Positions 1 to 9,871 are shown, counted from the stretch's first letter. The stretch is DNA of 64,000 bases from Barnesiella propionica (GCF_025567045.1 NZ_JAOQJK010000003.1:248001-312000), one strand, 5' to 3'. Translations and numbers: made by a program. Notes: generated by a model from the sequence alone, not told the origin.

Positions 1-83
1 GTGTACAAAAACTACATGATAAATACATGAAAAAGATAGACGAACTTTTTGGTGCTAAAGAAAAAGAAATACTCACCGTGTAA
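1..83 (+). CDS. frr: Ribosome recycling factor, C-terminal end (partial)
   Basis: Only the last 26 codons are present, in the frame that ends at the TAA at 81-83. They finish with KKIDELFGAKEKEILTV. A lysine/glutamate-rich helix ending in KEKEI-(M/L)-TV is the usual C-terminus of Bacteroidetes ribosome recycling factor, which splits the post-termination ribosome together with EF-G. In Bacteroides-type genomes frr is followed by rsgA. Here a lipoprotein gene and fhs lie between them. A hairpin terminator follows the stop at 105-139. The assignment rests on this short tail and on the neighbourhood, so it is likely but not certain. Confidence 0.75.
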   Translation, partial: VQKLHDKYMKKIDELFGAKEKEILTV

Positions 84-104
84 TAATAAACTTTTTTAAC
101 ATAT

Positions 105-139
105 AAAGGACCAGGCAAAAAATTATGCCTGGTCCTTTT
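105..139 (+). terminator. Intrinsic terminator after frr
   Basis: The inverted repeat AAAGGACCAGGCA / TGCCTGGTCCTTTT has an eight-base A/T loop and ends in a short T run. It sits 22 bp after the frr stop and would separate frr from the lipoprotein gene. The remaining 180 bp up to 322 are very A/T rich and hold only a promoter-like box. Confidence 0.85.
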
Positions 140-264
140 CATAAAAAATACCATCCTCTACCTATCCATATCTACATTTCTACATCATTCGTTTATTTCA
201 TTAACAAATTAACACATTACAACTTTTTAACTTGAAAATAAACTAATATTCCGGCATAAATATA

Positions 265-272
265 TAAATTTG
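265..272 (+). promoter_or_regulatory. Putative -7 box (TAnnTTTG) of the LruC lipoprotein gene
   Basis: TAAATTTG matches the Bacteroidetes -7 consensus and lies 50 bp before the ATG at 323. No good TTTG is seen 19-21 bp upstream, so only half of the promoter is supported. The surrounding A/T richness makes chance matches possible. Confidence 0.45.
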
Positions 273-322
273 TATTTATTATATATTATATAGGTGTAGT
301 TTTTAATTTTAGGTGTATCGTT

Positions 323-2515
323 ATGAAAAAGCAAGGTAGAATAGTTTCAATTCTAATTGCGGTATTGTTATCTTTTACCGCATGTGTTTCGGATGTTCCG
401 GAACAAAAAAATAGTACGTCCACCGTTTCTTCGAACGGCATCTCCGACGATTTTGATTGGTCAAACTCCAGGAATACCCAATTAACCGTAAATGTAGAAG
501 ACCAGTATAACGGACAATTCTATTATACAATAGAAATTTATTTAGGTAATCCCGCCATCGATGCAAACGCCCAACTCATCTCCGGAGGTAAAACGAACAA
601 AAAAATGCCATATACGGCAAACATCGTTATTCCAAACGCTTACAAAGACATTTACATTCTCCAAACCGATCCTTTCCAAAGAAAAAGAGTATATTCATTT
701 GAGGTGGAAAAAGGTAAAATGAACTGTAATCTGAACCAGACGAATAAAAAAACAAGCAGGGCTTTCACAGACAGCAACAATTTTACCATTCCTTCTGTCG
801 ACTATACTATCCCCGGAAATGTAAGACCAATCAAAGATGATGAACAAATAAAGGCAGGAAATGCCTATATAGTTGAATCAGGAAATACCTTGTCCATTAA
901 AAATTTACCGGGTGAAGGGAACTTCTCTTTGTATGTAGCAGGAACCGTAATAATAGAAAATAATTGTACTTTACAGAACAAAGGAAAAATATTTGTATTG
1001 AACGAGGGTAAAGTCGTTAGTAAAGCCAACAAGACCTTATATTGTGTAAACAATTCTCGTATCGCTGTCGATTCCCGTGGAATATTGGGTGACAATAGCA
1101 GTAAACTTCAATTATCTCTTACAGATTACGCAGCACTAATCAACGAAGGCAACGCAAAACTGGATGAGATAAAAGCTACGAGCGGAGCTCAGATATTCAA
1201 CAACGGAAATTTTGAAGTAAAATTCTTAAGTACGACAGACAATACGACAAAAATAGTCAATACAAAAGATTTCAATATTGAGAATTCATTGACATTGACA
1301 AACGGTATAATTTATAATGCCTGTGTATTCAAATGCGAGGATATCGACACAAACGGCGGAACTATCAACCTTGCATCGGGCTCTATTCTCGAAAGTAAAA
1401 AAATAAAGGCCGGAGGACTAAAACTAAATATGGACGCACTTTCAATGATGGAATGCGAAAATCTCCATTTTTCATCACAAATGAATTATGTGACCGGTTC
1501 GACAGACGATTTTGCGCTCATACTAGCGAAAAACATAGTCATAGAAGGTGGTGGATTGGCCGTGCAATATTCCGGTAAAGTAGAAATAAAAGCAGAACTT
1601 CATACCGAGAATGGACAATGGCAGAATAAATACGACCTCATTGCTCCCGCCTGTTTTGCAAAAGGAGCTCCGAGCGCAGAAATACCTAAAGGAGAATGTA
1701 ACGACAACAAAGGAAATATAAATCCCGGGGAATCCGGAAATCCTGATACAGATCCTGATTATGAAGAGGTACAAACACTGGCTTACACATATATATTTGA
1801 AGACAACTGGCCGGCTTTCGGAGATTATGACATGAACGACTTGGTGATGTCACTGCAGATTTCGAATAAGAAAAAAGGAAACAAAACAATCGGTATTAAA
1901 TACAAAGCTATCGTCTATGCTGTCGGAGCTGCAAAACCTTATGGAGCAGCATTCCAGTTGGACGGCATATCCGCAGGAAATGTAAACAATTCCGAAAGTG
2001 GCCAGACATATGCAGTTATCCGTTTATTCGACGAAGTTCACGATTTATTCGGCATAGGAAAGAATAATATGGTAAACACCTATACTAAGACCAAAGAACC
2101 CGTTGTTATAGCAGGTGATATTACTTTCAATTCGCCTATCGACGGAGTTATCAGTATTGACGATGTAAACCCTTTCATCGTATGGGGCGGCATGGATAAA
2201 GAAAAACGGAATGAGATACACATGCCTTATTACAAAGGCACCGACAAAGCAGCTACATCTCCAACCAGTTGGGATTATAAATATAAAGCCATATATAACA
2301 AAAACGGAAAACTACAAGGAGATCCGGACTATAATAACATGATGTGGGCTTTAAGAATTCCCGAACCGTTATTTGCTTATCCGAAAGAAGGCGTAAGTAT
2401 CATGAGCGCCTATCCGAGTTTTAAAGAATGGGTAATCAGTGGGGGAACGAATGAAGATATGGCAACATGGTATAAAAAGCCTAATGCCGGTTTAACCATC
2501 GGAACCGGAAACTAA
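323..2515 (+). CDS. Surface lipoprotein with C-terminal LruC domain
   Basis: 730 residues. The N-terminus is a lipoprotein signal with lipobox SFTAC (Cys near residue 21). Residues about 180-420 are rich in short Asn/Gly/Ser/Ile/Val strands (NNCTLQNKGKI, SRIAVDSRG, GGTINLASGS), which suggests a beta-solenoid; this is inferred from appearance only. A Gly/Pro/Asp linker (about 459-488) leads to an LruC-type domain (about 490-730) that opens with FEDNWPAFGDYDMNDLV. That acidic motif is the hallmark of the family (LruC, also called DUF4842) and looks suited to cation binding. Proteins of this build are usually surface-exposed in Bacteroidales; the molecular function is unknown. It stands alone between frr and fhs, with a terminator on each side, which fits an accessory gene inserted in a core neighbourhood. 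Confidence 0.85.
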   Translation: MKKQGRIVSILIAVLLSFTACVSDVPEQKNSTSTVSSNGISDDFDWSNSRNTQLTVNVEDQYNGQFYYTIEIYLGNPAIDANAQLISGGKTNKKMPYTANIVIPNAYKDIYILQTDPFQRKRVYSFEVEKGKMNCNLNQTNKKTSRAFTDSNNFTIPSVDYTIPGNVRPIKDDEQIKAGNAYIVESGNTLSIKNLPGEGNFSLYVAGTVIIENNCTLQNKGKIFVLNEGKVVSKANKTLYCVNNSRIAVDSRGILGDNSSKLQLSLTDYAALINEGNAKLDEIKATSGAQIFNNGNFEVKFLSTTDNTTKIVNTKDFNIENSLTLTNGIIYNACVFKCEDIDTNGGTINLASGSILESKKIKAGGLKLNMDALSMMECENLHFSSQMNYVTGSTDDFALILAKNIVIEGGGLAVQYSGKVEIKAELHTENGQWQNKYDLIAPACFAKGAPSAEIPKGECNDNKGNINPGESGNPDTDPDYEEVQTLAYTYIFEDNWPAFGDYDMNDLVMSLQISNKKKGNKTIGIKYKAIVYAVGAAKPYGAAFQLDGISAGNVNNSESGQTYAVIRLFDEVHDLFGIGKNNMVNTYTKTKEPVVIAGDITFNSPIDGVISIDDVNPFIVWGGMDKEKRNEIHMPYYKGTDKAATSPTSWDYKYKAIYNKNGKLQGDPDYNNMMWALRIPEPLFAYPKEGVSIMSAYPSFKEWVISGGTNEDMATWYKKPNAGLTIGTGN

Positions 2516-2520
2516 ATAAT

Positions 2521-2566
2521 AAAAAGTAATGAGCTGTTTTTTCAAGAAACAGCTCATTACTTTTTT
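2521..2566. terminator. Bidirectional terminator between converging lipoprotein gene and fhs
   Basis: The long inverted repeat AAAAAGTAATGAGCTGTTTT / AAACAGCTCATTACTTTTTT has A and T runs on opposite flanks. It fills the gap between the two converging genes and can serve both strands. Confidence 0.9.
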
Positions 2567-2585
2567 CTCTTCCGGAAAAATTGCA

Positions 2586-4253
2586 CTAACTCAATCCCTC
2601 AATAATTCCATCGGTTATATCAATCTTTGTGGCTTGGGGCTCTTTAGGCAGTCCCGGCATACGCATCATATCACCGGCGACCGCAACGATCATTTCCGAA
2701 CCGTTATTAATAATAATATCTTTGATATCCAGATCAAACCCGTCTACAACACCGTATGCTTTAGGATCTCCGGAAAAAGAATATTGAGTTTTAGCAATAC
2801 AAACAGGATAATGTGAAATTCCCATCTTATCCACCAAACTCAACATCTTTAAAGCCCTCGTGCTGAATATCACTTGGCGTGCTCCATATATACCTTTCGC
2901 TACCTTATCTATCTTATCTTCAATCGAATCTCCATCTCTATAAGTAAACTGTAATGGCAATGAAGGTTCCTTATCGATGGTATCGGCCACCAGGGCAGCT
3001 AACTCCTCTGCACCCGCTCCTCCTTGCATATATGCATTATTAACGGCAAAACCAACTTTTAAACGTTTGCAATAATTACGTACCGTCTCGATTTCATCTT
3101 CCGCATCATAAGAATATTTATTAAATGCGACAACAATGTTTTGTCCGAACGACTTTAAATTCCTGATATGTTTTCCTAAGTTCGGAAGGCCCGCAACCAG
3201 TCCGGCCTCATTCGGTTCCTTAATCTTATCCGGCTCCACACCCCCATGCATTTTCAGCCCCTGTGCCGTTGTGACTATTACTGTCAGGCACGGTTGAAGG
3301 CCGGCTTTCCGGCATTTTATATTAAAGAACTTTTCAGCACCAAGATCAGCGCCGAAACCGGCTTCTGTCACTACATAATCGCTAAATGTCATTGCCATAC
3401 GGGTAGCCAGAACAGAATTGCAGCCATGAGCGATATTAGCAAAAGGGCCGCCATGTACAAATGCCGGAGTATGCTCTGTAGTCTGTACAAGATTAGGATG
3501 AATAGCATCTTTAAGCAATACGGTTATAGCTCCGGCAACTCCCAGGTCTCTTACCGTAAAAGGTTTCCCCTCATAAGTAAATCCCAACAAGATATTCTCT
3601 ATACGGCGGCGCAGGTCTTTCAATCCCGTAGACAGACAAAGAATAGCCATAATCTCCGAAGCCGGAGTAATATCGAAACCAGACTCTCCGGGAATACCGT
3701 TGCCGGCGCCTCCAAGCCCCGTAACAATCTTGCGCAATGAACGGTCATTCACATCCAGCACTCGTTTCCATAATACTTCCTTCAGTCCTCGACCTGTAGA
3801 ACGATTCTGATATAAATAATTATCCAGTAACGCCGTAATCATATTATGCGCCGAAGTTACCGCATGGAAATCACCCGTAAAATGAAGATTGATATCCTCC
3901 ATAGGAAGGACCTGAGCATAGCCGCCGCCGGCTGCACCGCCTTTCATGCCGAAACAAGGCCCCAAAGACGGCTCTCTCAAAGCCACTGTGGTTTTTCTCC
4001 CGATTCTGTTCAATCCCAATGAAAGACCTACCGAAACCGTTGTCTTACCTATTCCGGCCTTCGTAGAAGATATCGAAGTTACAAGGATAAGACGACTACG
4101 CTGTAGCTTCTCTTTGTCGATCAATTTTTCAGGGATTTTGGCTATATAAGGTCCATAGTTCCTGATTTCGTCTTCAGGAATTCCCAGTTGTCCGGCAATC
4201 TCGTTTATTTTGTGCAATTCAATACTGCGGGCGATCTCGATATCTGTCTTCAT
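2586..4253 (-). CDS. fhs: Formate--tetrahydrofolate ligase
   Basis: 555 residues, the usual length of this enzyme. It makes 10-formyl-tetrahydrofolate from formate, ATP and tetrahydrofolate and so feeds one-carbon units to purine and formyl-Met synthesis. The nucleotide loop reads KAGIGKTT near residue 70, where most bacterial enzymes have GEGKTT. From memory, the Ile version is normal in Bacteroides proteins. Other family blocks are clear: [32 protein letters not shown] and [16 protein letters not shown]. It is read away from rsgA, from a divergent 126-bp intergenic region with a promoter box for each gene. Confidence 0.98.
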   Translation of the reverse strand: MKTDIEIARSIELHKINEIAGQLGIPEDEIRNYGPYIAKIPEKLIDKEKLQRSRLILVTSISSTKAGIGKTTVSVGLSLGLNRIGRKTTVALREPSLGPCFGMKGGAAGGGYAQVLPMEDINLHFTGDFHAVTSAHNMITALLDNYLYQNRSTGRGLKEVLWKRVLDVNDRSLRKIVTGLGGAGNGIPGESGFDITPASEIMAILCLSTGLKDLRRRIENILLGFTYEGKPFTVRDLGVAGAITVLLKDAIHPNLVQTTEHTPAFVHGGPFANIAHGCNSVLATRMAMTFSDYVVTEAGFGADLGAEKFFNIKCRKAGLQPCLTVIVTTAQGLKMHGGVEPDKIKEPNEAGLVAGLPNLGKHIRNLKSFGQNIVVAFNKYSYDAEDEIETVRNYCKRLKVGFAVNNAYMQGGAGAEELAALVADTIDKEPSLPLQFTYRDGDSIEDKIDKVAKGIYGARQVIFSTRALKMLSLVDKMGISHYPVCIAKTQYSFSGDPKAYGVVDGFDLDIKDIIINNGSEMIVAVAGDMMRMPGLPKEPQATKIDITDGIIEGLS

Positions 4254-4283
4254 GCAGGATTATTTATTCGGTTAATGGATGTG

Positions 4284-4291
4284 CAAAAATA
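4284..4291 (-). promoter_or_regulatory. Putative -7 box of fhs
   Basis: On the minus strand this reads TATTTTTG, a full match to TAnnTTTG, about 30 bp before the fhs ATG. No clear -33 box was seen. Confidence 0.45.
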
Positions 4292-4330
4292 GATAAAGTC
4301 AGTCTATTTTTCTTACTTATCTCTCTTAAA

Positions 4331-4362
4331 TTTTGCAGTCCATACCCCAAATCGTATATTTG
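4331..4362 (+). promoter_or_regulatory. Bacteroidetes-type promoter of rsgA
   Basis: TTTG (within 4331-4335) is followed after 19 bp by TATATTTG (4355-4362), an exact match to the Bacteroidetes sigma-ABfr consensus and spacing. The rsgA start codon lies 17 bp further, so the leader is only about ten bases. Confidence 0.8.
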
Positions 4363-4379
4363 CATAAAATGATAAATGA

Positions 4380-5312
4380 ATGAACGGACTCGTAATTAAA
4401 AATACAGGCAGTTGGTACCAGGTCAAGACCGATGACGGCCAGTTTATCGAATGTAAGATAAAAGGGAATTTCAGACTGAAAGGTATCCGCAGTACCAATC
4501 CTATCGCAGTAGGAGACCGCGTAAAAATAGAAATTAACAAAGAAGGAACCGCTTTCATTTATGAAATAGAAGAACGCAGGAATTATATAATACGCAGATC
4601 TTCCAACCTGTCCAAAGAATCCCACATATTAGCCGCTAACATAGATCAGGCATTATTGATCGTCACGGTAAATTATCCACAGACCAATACGACCTTTATA
4701 GACCGTTTCCTGGCTTCGGCAGAAGCTTACCGCATCCCGGTAAACATCGTAATAAATAAAACAGACTGTTACGAAGAAGGAGACAAAGAATATGCCGATG
4801 CGCTTTGTTTCTTATATAAAACGATAGGTTATAATTGTTATCAGGTCTCGGCAAAGACAGGGGAAGGAATGGATAAAATAAAAAACATAATCGAAAATAA
4901 GGTCACCCTTTTTTCCGGAAATTCCGGCGTCGGCAAATCCACGCTTATCAATTACCTTATGCCGGGACTTCATCTGAAAACAGGTACAATCTCCGCTTCA
5001 CACAAAAAAGGAATGCATACCACTACTTTTTCCGAAATGTTCGAACTGCCACAAGGAGGATATATCATTGACACGCCGGGCATAAAAGGATTCGGAACTA
5101 TAGACTTTGACCCGAAAGAAGTTGCACACTACTTTCCCGAACTATTCCGCATCTCGCATAACTGCCGTTTCAATAACTGCACGCACCGCCATGAACCCGG
5201 ATGCGCTGTACTCAAGGCCCTTGAAAATCACGAAATAAGCGAGTCGAGATATAACAGTTATCTGAGTATTATTGAAGACAGCACGGAAGGAAAATACAGA
5301 GCTCCGTTTTGA
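4380..5312 (+). CDS. rsgA: Ribosome small subunit-dependent GTPase A
   Basis: 310 residues. RsgA (YjeQ) is a late 30S assembly factor whose GTPase is switched on by the ribosome. The circularly permuted order of motifs is visible: NKTD (126-129) comes before the P-loop GNSGVGKS (180-187), then DTPG (231-234). An N-terminal OB-fold covers about residues 1-70. The C-terminal zinc finger has C262, C267, H269 or H271, and C275 in the pattern [11 protein letters not shown]. The gene is monocistronic from its own promoter; NlpC/P60 follows 81 bp later with a separate box. Confidence 0.98.
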   Translation: MNGLVIKNTGSWYQVKTDDGQFIECKIKGNFRLKGIRSTNPIAVGDRVKIEINKEGTAFIYEIEERRNYIIRRSSNLSKESHILAANIDQALLIVTVNYPQTNTTFIDRFLASAEAYRIPVNIVINKTDCYEEGDKEYADALCFLYKTIGYNCYQVSAKTGEGMDKIKNIIENKVTLFSGNSGVGKSTLINYLMPGLHLKTGTISASHKKGMHTTTFSEMFELPQGGYIIDTPGIKGFGTIDFDPKEVAHYFPELFRISHNCRFNNCTHRHEPGCAVLKALENHEISESRYNSYLSIIEDSTEGKYRAPF

Positions 5313-5359
5313 TTCAGATTTTTTTACGAAACACCTGTCGTTCGTTTCCTATTTTTCCT

Positions 5360-5367
5360 TATTTTTG
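5360..5367 (+). promoter_or_regulatory. Putative -7 box of the NlpC/P60 gene
   Basis: TATTTTTG matches TAnnTTTG and lies 26 bp before the ATG at 5394. The -33 region is not convincing. Confidence 0.45.
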
Positions 5368-5393
5368 TCGAAAAGGAATTTCATAACCATCAC

Positions 5394-6209
5394 ATGATAT
5401 ATTATAATAAACCAAATATAAAAAGTGCGATCATACGATTCTCTTTAGTAATATGCGTTTTATTTGCCCCGGCGTATCATGCGTTCGCTAAACATAAATA
5501 TAACAATCACATAACAGGAAAAACTCAGAACAGAACAGTCCAGGAACCTCCGTTCAATCCCGATTCTACAGAACAGCAATACGATGCTTCATTCCTTTCA
5601 TTCAGAGCACCGGACAAATTAGTAGATAAGATTCTGGAATATGCAAAAAAACAAAAAGGAAAACCCTACCGAAGAGGAAGTAAAGGACCATACGGATTCG
5701 ATTGTTCGGGTTTCACCAAACATGTTTACGGACACTTCGACTATAACCTGAACCCCAATTCCGCCGCCCAGTATCTGCAAGGCATATCCATTGATAAAAA
5801 AGAATTGAAACGGGGAGATCTTGTCTTTTTCAAAGGACGCAATTCGAAAGCATCACGCATAGGTCACGTAGGAATGATAACAGAAGTATATCCTAACGGT
5901 AAATTTAAATTTATACATTCGGCTTCGTCACAGGGAATACGTGAAGATATGAGCACTGCCCCTTACTATGAAAGACGCTATGTAGGAGCCCGAAGAATTA
6001 TCATAGAAACCCCGGCGGATATCATTATGAATGCTATAGTACTTACAGACGAAGAAGATTTCGACAATGCCGCACCTTTCGTGGAGACACAACTCGGCAA
6101 GGAACGACCGGAACCCGAACATCAAGAAATTCTTCCTACGGCCATAAACATAAAACAGGTACAAAAAAGCACAAAAAGCAACGGTCGTAAAACAGTGAAC
6201 AGGAACTAA
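5394..6209 (+). CDS. Secreted NlpC/P60 family peptidoglycan hydrolase
   Basis: 271 residues. An N-terminal signal segment (about 12-32, ending near AYHAFA) targets it to the periplasm. The NlpC/P60 cysteine peptidase domain covers about residues 70-210. The probable catalytic set is C104 in FDCSGF, H158 in GHVGM and H175 in FIHSAS. Such enzymes cut D-glutamyl-diamino acid or related bonds in cell-wall stem peptides. No SH3 or LysM targeting domain precedes the catalytic domain; the C-terminal 60 residues are acidic then basic and look disordered. The substrate bond cannot be told from sequence. Confidence 0.92.
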   Translation: MIYYNKPNIKSAIIRFSLVICVLFAPAYHAFAKHKYNNHITGKTQNRTVQEPPFNPDSTEQQYDASFLSFRAPDKLVDKILEYAKKQKGKPYRRGSKGPYGFDCSGFTKHVYGHFDYNLNPNSAAQYLQGISIDKKELKRGDLVFFKGRNSKASRIGHVGMITEVYPNGKFKFIHSASSQGIREDMSTAPYYERRYVGARRIIIETPADIIMNAIVLTDEEDFDNAAPFVETQLGKERPEPEHQEILPTAINIKQVQKSTKSNGRKTVNRN

Positions 6210-6311
6210 ACGATAAAGACTCCTCCGATATTCATTTATACTAAGATATCTATCTCAATAAACCGAATTCGACAATCGGTTTCGACTATTTTATATCTTC
6301 GATACATTCAT

Positions 6312-6352
6312 AAAAAACGGAATGAAAGTTTTCGGTAGAAACTTTCATTCCG
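6312..6352 (-). terminator. Intrinsic terminator after gldH
   Basis: The inverted repeat CGGAATGAAAGTTT / AAACTTTCATTCCG is followed on the minus strand by six T. It lies 20-60 bp after the gldH stop and ends the rny/ricT/gldH direction of transcription. Confidence 0.85.
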
Positions 6353-6370
6353 CATTATGATTAATTAGTA

Positions 6371-6844
6371 TTATGGACGTTTGACAATACGGATACCTAT
6401 ATCTGCCACTCCCTGTACCATATCGTCCCGCATAGCTTGTTGTACAGTAATAATTTTTTTACCCGAACGACCGTACTTTACATTTCCTTTCAACTTTATT
6501 TCATGCTGGTATAAAGATCCCCAGCCCGATCCGGACCAACGCCCGAATTCATCAGCCAGTTCACAATTCACCGTATCGGTCTTCAATCGTCCGTACTCGC
6601 TGGAATAAGTTACGAAAAGCCACAGATTTCGATAATCGAAATTATCGTTATGCCGCAACCCCAGATATATATCATAATGACTTACCGTATCGGTTATCTC
6701 GGGAGTAAATCTCTGTACATCTCTTTTATACCATCCGTTCTTAGGCAGGTGAAGAAAAGTATTATACACATCATTCGTTCCCGAACATGAAATCATTAAC
6801 AAGGAAAACATAAAGATAAAACACTTATTCCGCGGGCTTTTCAT
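6371..6844 (-). CDS. gldH: GldH family lipoprotein
   Basis: 157 residues with a lipoprotein signal (lipobox MISC, Cys near 20). The segment from NTFLHLPKNGWYKRDVQRF through ITDTVSHYDIYLGLRHNDNFDYRNLWLFV matches the GldH pattern of an initial HxPxxGW-like motif followed by beta strands. In Flavobacterium GldH is needed for gliding and protein secretion. Gut Bacteroidales keep it without gliding, where its job is unclear. The start overlaps the end of the PSP1-domain gene by 20 bp, a conserved arrangement that implies translational coupling. Confidence 0.85.
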   Translation of the reverse strand: MKSPRNKCFIFMFSLLMISCSGTNDVYNTFLHLPKNGWYKRDVQRFTPEITDTVSHYDIYLGLRHNDNFDYRNLWLFVTYSSEYGRLKTDTVNCELADEFGRWSGSGWGSLYQHEIKLKGNVKYGRSGKKIITVQQAMRDDMVQGVADIGIRIVKRP

Positions 6845-8177
6845 TTTCTTTATCCTTGCTCTTGTTGTTATTATTTACAGAATTATTATTTCGGACATTA
6901 TTGTTATTATTACCGCCGTTATTATTACCATTCCGGTTAAGTCCGTTATTTCTTTTTTTCGGACGGTTATTATTTCCCGGTTCCCTATTCTCCTGACGGT
7001 TCTGTGAACGTCTCTCATCCTGGGTTTCTGCATCTTGTCGTTTATTACCGCCCTGATTATTGACTCCGTTACTATTACCTTTACCCTTACGGTTATTTTT
7101 CTTCCGGGTTTTATCGAACCGGGTAAGGCTGTCTTGGCCCACGACATCTTCAAATTCCTTACGCACCGGCTCCTGTGATCCTTCGCGCACCAGCTCATCC
7201 GGCTTTATACCGCGTTTATTCAAAGCGATTATCTCGAACACCCGGTCGGCATCAATCGTCACCAGATTGGCGATAACATCTTTACTGGTCGAATATGTTA
7301 ACTGACGTTTGAATATATCGGTCTTGAAATGATAGTAAGAACCCATTTTCGTTTCAAGAACGACCTCCCGGGAAGGGAGTTTTTTCTGAGATTCCACATA
7401 AGCATCCACTTCATAATTCAGGCAACATTTCAGTTTCGCACACTGTCCGGCCAGTTTTTGCGGGTTCAGGGATATATCCTGAAACCGGGCGGCACTCGTT
7501 GCTACCGAAACAAAGCTGGTCATCCATGCCGAACAACAAAGCTGACGCCCGCAAGGGCCTATTCCTCCTATACGCCCGGCCTCCTGACGGGCACCGATTT
7601 GTTTCATTTCTATACGCACTCTGAACGCGTCTGCCAGTACTTTTATCAACTGGCGGAAGTCTACACGGTCATCGGCAATATAATAGAAAATAGCTTTATT
7701 TCCGTCACCCTGGTATTCCACATCTCCGATCTTCATATTCAGCTTCAAGTCTTCTGCTATCTTACGCGCTTTCAGCATAGTACTATGTTCCTTAGCTTTG
7801 GCTTCTTCGAACTTTTCCAGATCGTTAGGCTTAGCTTTGCGATAGATTCTTTTCAAGTCGGGACTATCCGTTTTTACCCCGTTCTTTTTCATCTGTAAAA
7901 GAACAAGGCGTCCTATAAGGGTAACTTCGCCGATATCATGGCCCGGAGTTGCCTCTACGGCAACCAAATCACCTTTTTCCAGCTTTATATGCGTCGAATT
8001 TTTATAATACCCCTTTCGGGTATTCTTAAACTGCACCTCCACCATCTCAGTATCATCCTGAGCTTCAGGCAGGTCTGCCAGCCAGTCATAACACTGCAAT
8101 TTCGCACCTTTACGTCGGCAACAGCAAGGGTCCGGCTGTTTTTCGTTATTATTGTTATTATCGTTCGTATTATCCAT
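6825..8177 (-). CDS. PSP1-domain RicT-like protein with Asn-rich tail
   Basis: 450 residues. The PSP1 / RicT (YaaT) core covers about residues 45-320. Cysteine motifs fit the family's Fe-S binding: GPCGRQLCC, CAKLKCC and an N-terminal DPCCCRRKGAKLQC. In Bacillus, RicT belongs to the Y-complex that steers RNase Y. Here the gene lies directly downstream of rny, and this neighbourhood suggests the same link; that is inference. Residues about 350-450 are a low-complexity Asn/Lys/Arg/Gly tail, which could be disordered and RNA-binding. A poly-Asn stretch is also found at the extreme N-terminus. Confidence 0.88.
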   Translation of the reverse strand: MDNTNDNNNNNEKQPDPCCCRRKGAKLQCYDWLADLPEAQDDTEMVEVQFKNTRKGYYKNSTHIKLEKGDLVAVEATPGHDIGEVTLIGRLVLLQMKKNGVKTDSPDLKRIYRKAKPNDLEKFEEAKAKEHSTMLKARKIAEDLKLNMKIGDVEYQGDGNKAIFYYIADDRVDFRQLIKVLADAFRVRIEMKQIGARQEAGRIGGIGPCGRQLCCSAWMTSFVSVATSAARFQDISLNPQKLAGQCAKLKCCLNYEVDAYVESQKKLPSREVVLETKMGSYYHFKTDIFKRQLTYSTSKDVIANLVTIDADRVFEIIALNKRGIKPDELVREGSQEPVRKEFEDVVGQDSLTRFDKTRKKNNRKGKGNSNGVNNQGGNKRQDAETQDERRSQNRQENREPGNNNRPKKRNNGLNRNGNNNGGNNNNNVRNNNSVNNNNKSKDKENEKPAE

Positions 8178-8213
8178 AAAAATTATTCTTTAGGACTATG
8201 AGCCCCGTTTACA

Positions 8214-8273
8214 GGACAAAACCACAGACGACACACAACCATCAAAGATAGTGAGCGGCAACTGTGGTTGTCC
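8214..8273 (-). other. Long hairpin enclosing a -7 box between rny and the RicT-like gene
   Basis: On the minus strand GGACAACCACAG and CTGTGGTTTTGTCC can pair with a two-base bulge, leaving a loop of about 34 nt. Within the loop TATCTTTG (8243-8250) matches the -7 consensus, about 65 bp before the RicT-like start. The structure could be a terminator or processing site for rny read-through, with a new promoter inside it. There is no clear T run, so simple termination is doubtful. Confidence 0.5.
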
Positions 8274-8307
8274 GAATATATTATTTACCGGAAATAATCA
8301 GCCTCGG

Positions 8308-9849
8308 TTATTTTGCAAAACTTACGGCGCGGGTTTCACGTATAACTGTGATCTTCACCTGTCCCGGATATGTCATTTCATCCTGAATCCGTTTTGCGAT
8401 TTCTGTCGACAGCTTTTCGGTCTCCGTATCATCAATCTTATCGGCTCCCACAATCACACGCAGCTCGCGACCTGCCTGAATAGCATAAGTCTTCAGTACT
8501 CCGGGATACGACAAAGCCAGCTGCTCGAGATCGTTCAGACGCTTGATATATGCTTCAACGATTTCACGGCGTGCCCCGGGACGTGCTCCCGAAATAGCGT
8601 CACAAACTTGTACAATAGGAGCTAACAAACTGGACATTTCGGTTTCATCATGGTGCGCCCCGATTGCATTGCAAATGTCCGGTTTCTCTTTGTATTTTTC
8701 CGCCAGTTTCATACCCAACAATGCGTGCGGTAATTCCGGTTCTTCATCGGGCACTTTACCTATATCGTGCAACAATCCGGCACGTTTTGCTTTTTTAGGA
8801 TTAAGTCCCAGTTCCGAAGCCATTACAGCACACAAATTCGCTGTTTCACGGGAATGTTGCAACAAATTCTGTCCGTAAGAAGAACGGTATTTCATTTTGC
8901 CCACCAGACGGATAAGTTCAGGATGAAGCCCATGAATACCCAAATCGATAGCGGTACGTTTTCCGGTCTCTATGATTTCCTCCTCTATTTGCTTCTTAAC
9001 TTTAGTTACAACCTCTTCGATACGGGCAGGATGGATACGCCCGTCAGTTACCAGCTGATGTAATGCCAAACGGGCAATTTCTCTTCTCACGGGATCAAAA
9101 GCCGAGAGTACAATAGCTTCCGGGGTATCGTCCACGATAATTTCCACTCCTGTAGCGGCTTCCAAGGCTCGTATATTCCGGCCTTCCCGTCCTATAATCC
9201 GGCCCTTAATCTCATCCGATTCGATGTGAAACACCGTTACGGCATTTTCTATGGCCGTCTCAGTAGCAACGCGCTGGATACTCTGTATAACAATTCGTTT
9301 TGCTTCTTTATTTGCCGTCAATTTAGCATCATCCATTATATCGTTGATATAGGATGCAGCCTCGGTTTTAGCTTCCTCTTTTAAGGACTCTATAAGTTTT
9401 TCTTTCGCTTCTTCGGCCGAAAGTCCCGAAAGGTGTTCCAGACGTTCTACTTCCGATTTATGTAATTTATCCAGTTCTTGTTTTTTCTTCTCTACGATTT
9501 CGAGCTGTGCATCCAGATTAGTCCGTACCGCCTCGATCTCGGTCTTTTTTCTCTGCAAGTCCTGTTGTTGTTGATTCAACTGCAATTCACGTTGTTTCTG
9601 TTTAGCCTCAGCAGACTGGATTTTTGCATTACGGGCATTAGCCTGTTTTTCCATCTCGGTCTTCAGATGCAGAAATTTCTCTTTTACTTCCAGTAATTTA
9701 TTCTTTTTAATTACTTCGGCCTCTTTCGTAGCTTCGTCCACAATTGCCTTGGCCCTGGCGTCGAGAATATAGCGGTTGATGAGGAACACGATAAATCCTC
9801 CCAACAACAAGCATCCTATGCCGATTCCGATTAATAATATGTAATCCAT
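8308..9849 (-). CDS. rny: Ribonuclease Y
   Basis: 513 residues. Order of parts: an N-terminal membrane helix (about 3-25), a long Lys/Glu/Gln coiled coil (about 30-200), a KH RNA-binding domain with [13 protein letters not shown] (near 215), and an HD hydrolase domain with LLHDIGK, AHHDE and a downstream Asp. This is the full family length and layout. RNase Y is a membrane-anchored endonuclease that starts mRNA decay. It lies upstream of the PSP1/RicT-like gene and downstream of zapA, from which a terminator separates it. Confidence 0.97.
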   Translation of the reverse strand: MDYILLIGIGIGCLLLGGFIVFLINRYILDARAKAIVDEATKEAEVIKKNKLLEVKEKFLHLKTEMEKQANARNAKIQSAEAKQKQRELQLNQQQQDLQRKKTEIEAVRTNLDAQLEIVEKKKQELDKLHKSEVERLEHLSGLSAEEAKEKLIESLKEEAKTEAASYINDIMDDAKLTANKEAKRIVIQSIQRVATETAIENAVTVFHIESDEIKGRIIGREGRNIRALEAATGVEIIVDDTPEAIVLSAFDPVRREIARLALHQLVTDGRIHPARIEEVVTKVKKQIEEEIIETGKRTAIDLGIHGLHPELIRLVGKMKYRSSYGQNLLQHSRETANLCAVMASELGLNPKKAKRAGLLHDIGKVPDEEPELPHALLGMKLAEKYKEKPDICNAIGAHHDETEMSSLLAPIVQVCDAISGARPGARREIVEAYIKRLNDLEQLALSYPGVLKTYAIQAGRELRVIVGADKIDDTETEKLSTEIAKRIQDEMTYPGQVKITVIRETRAVSFAK

Positions 9850-9871
9850 TTGTTCGTAAGTTATTAATTAT

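Noticed and set aside
3246..3740. 164-codon plus-strand frame
   Set aside because: Antisense to fhs; no start context and no motif.
7329..7898. 189-codon plus-strand frame
   Set aside because: Antisense to the PSP1/RicT-like gene, with no family motif.
8820..8850. TGTTTCACGGGAAT as a parS site
   Set aside because: Only the first half matches the parS consensus, and it lies inside rny.
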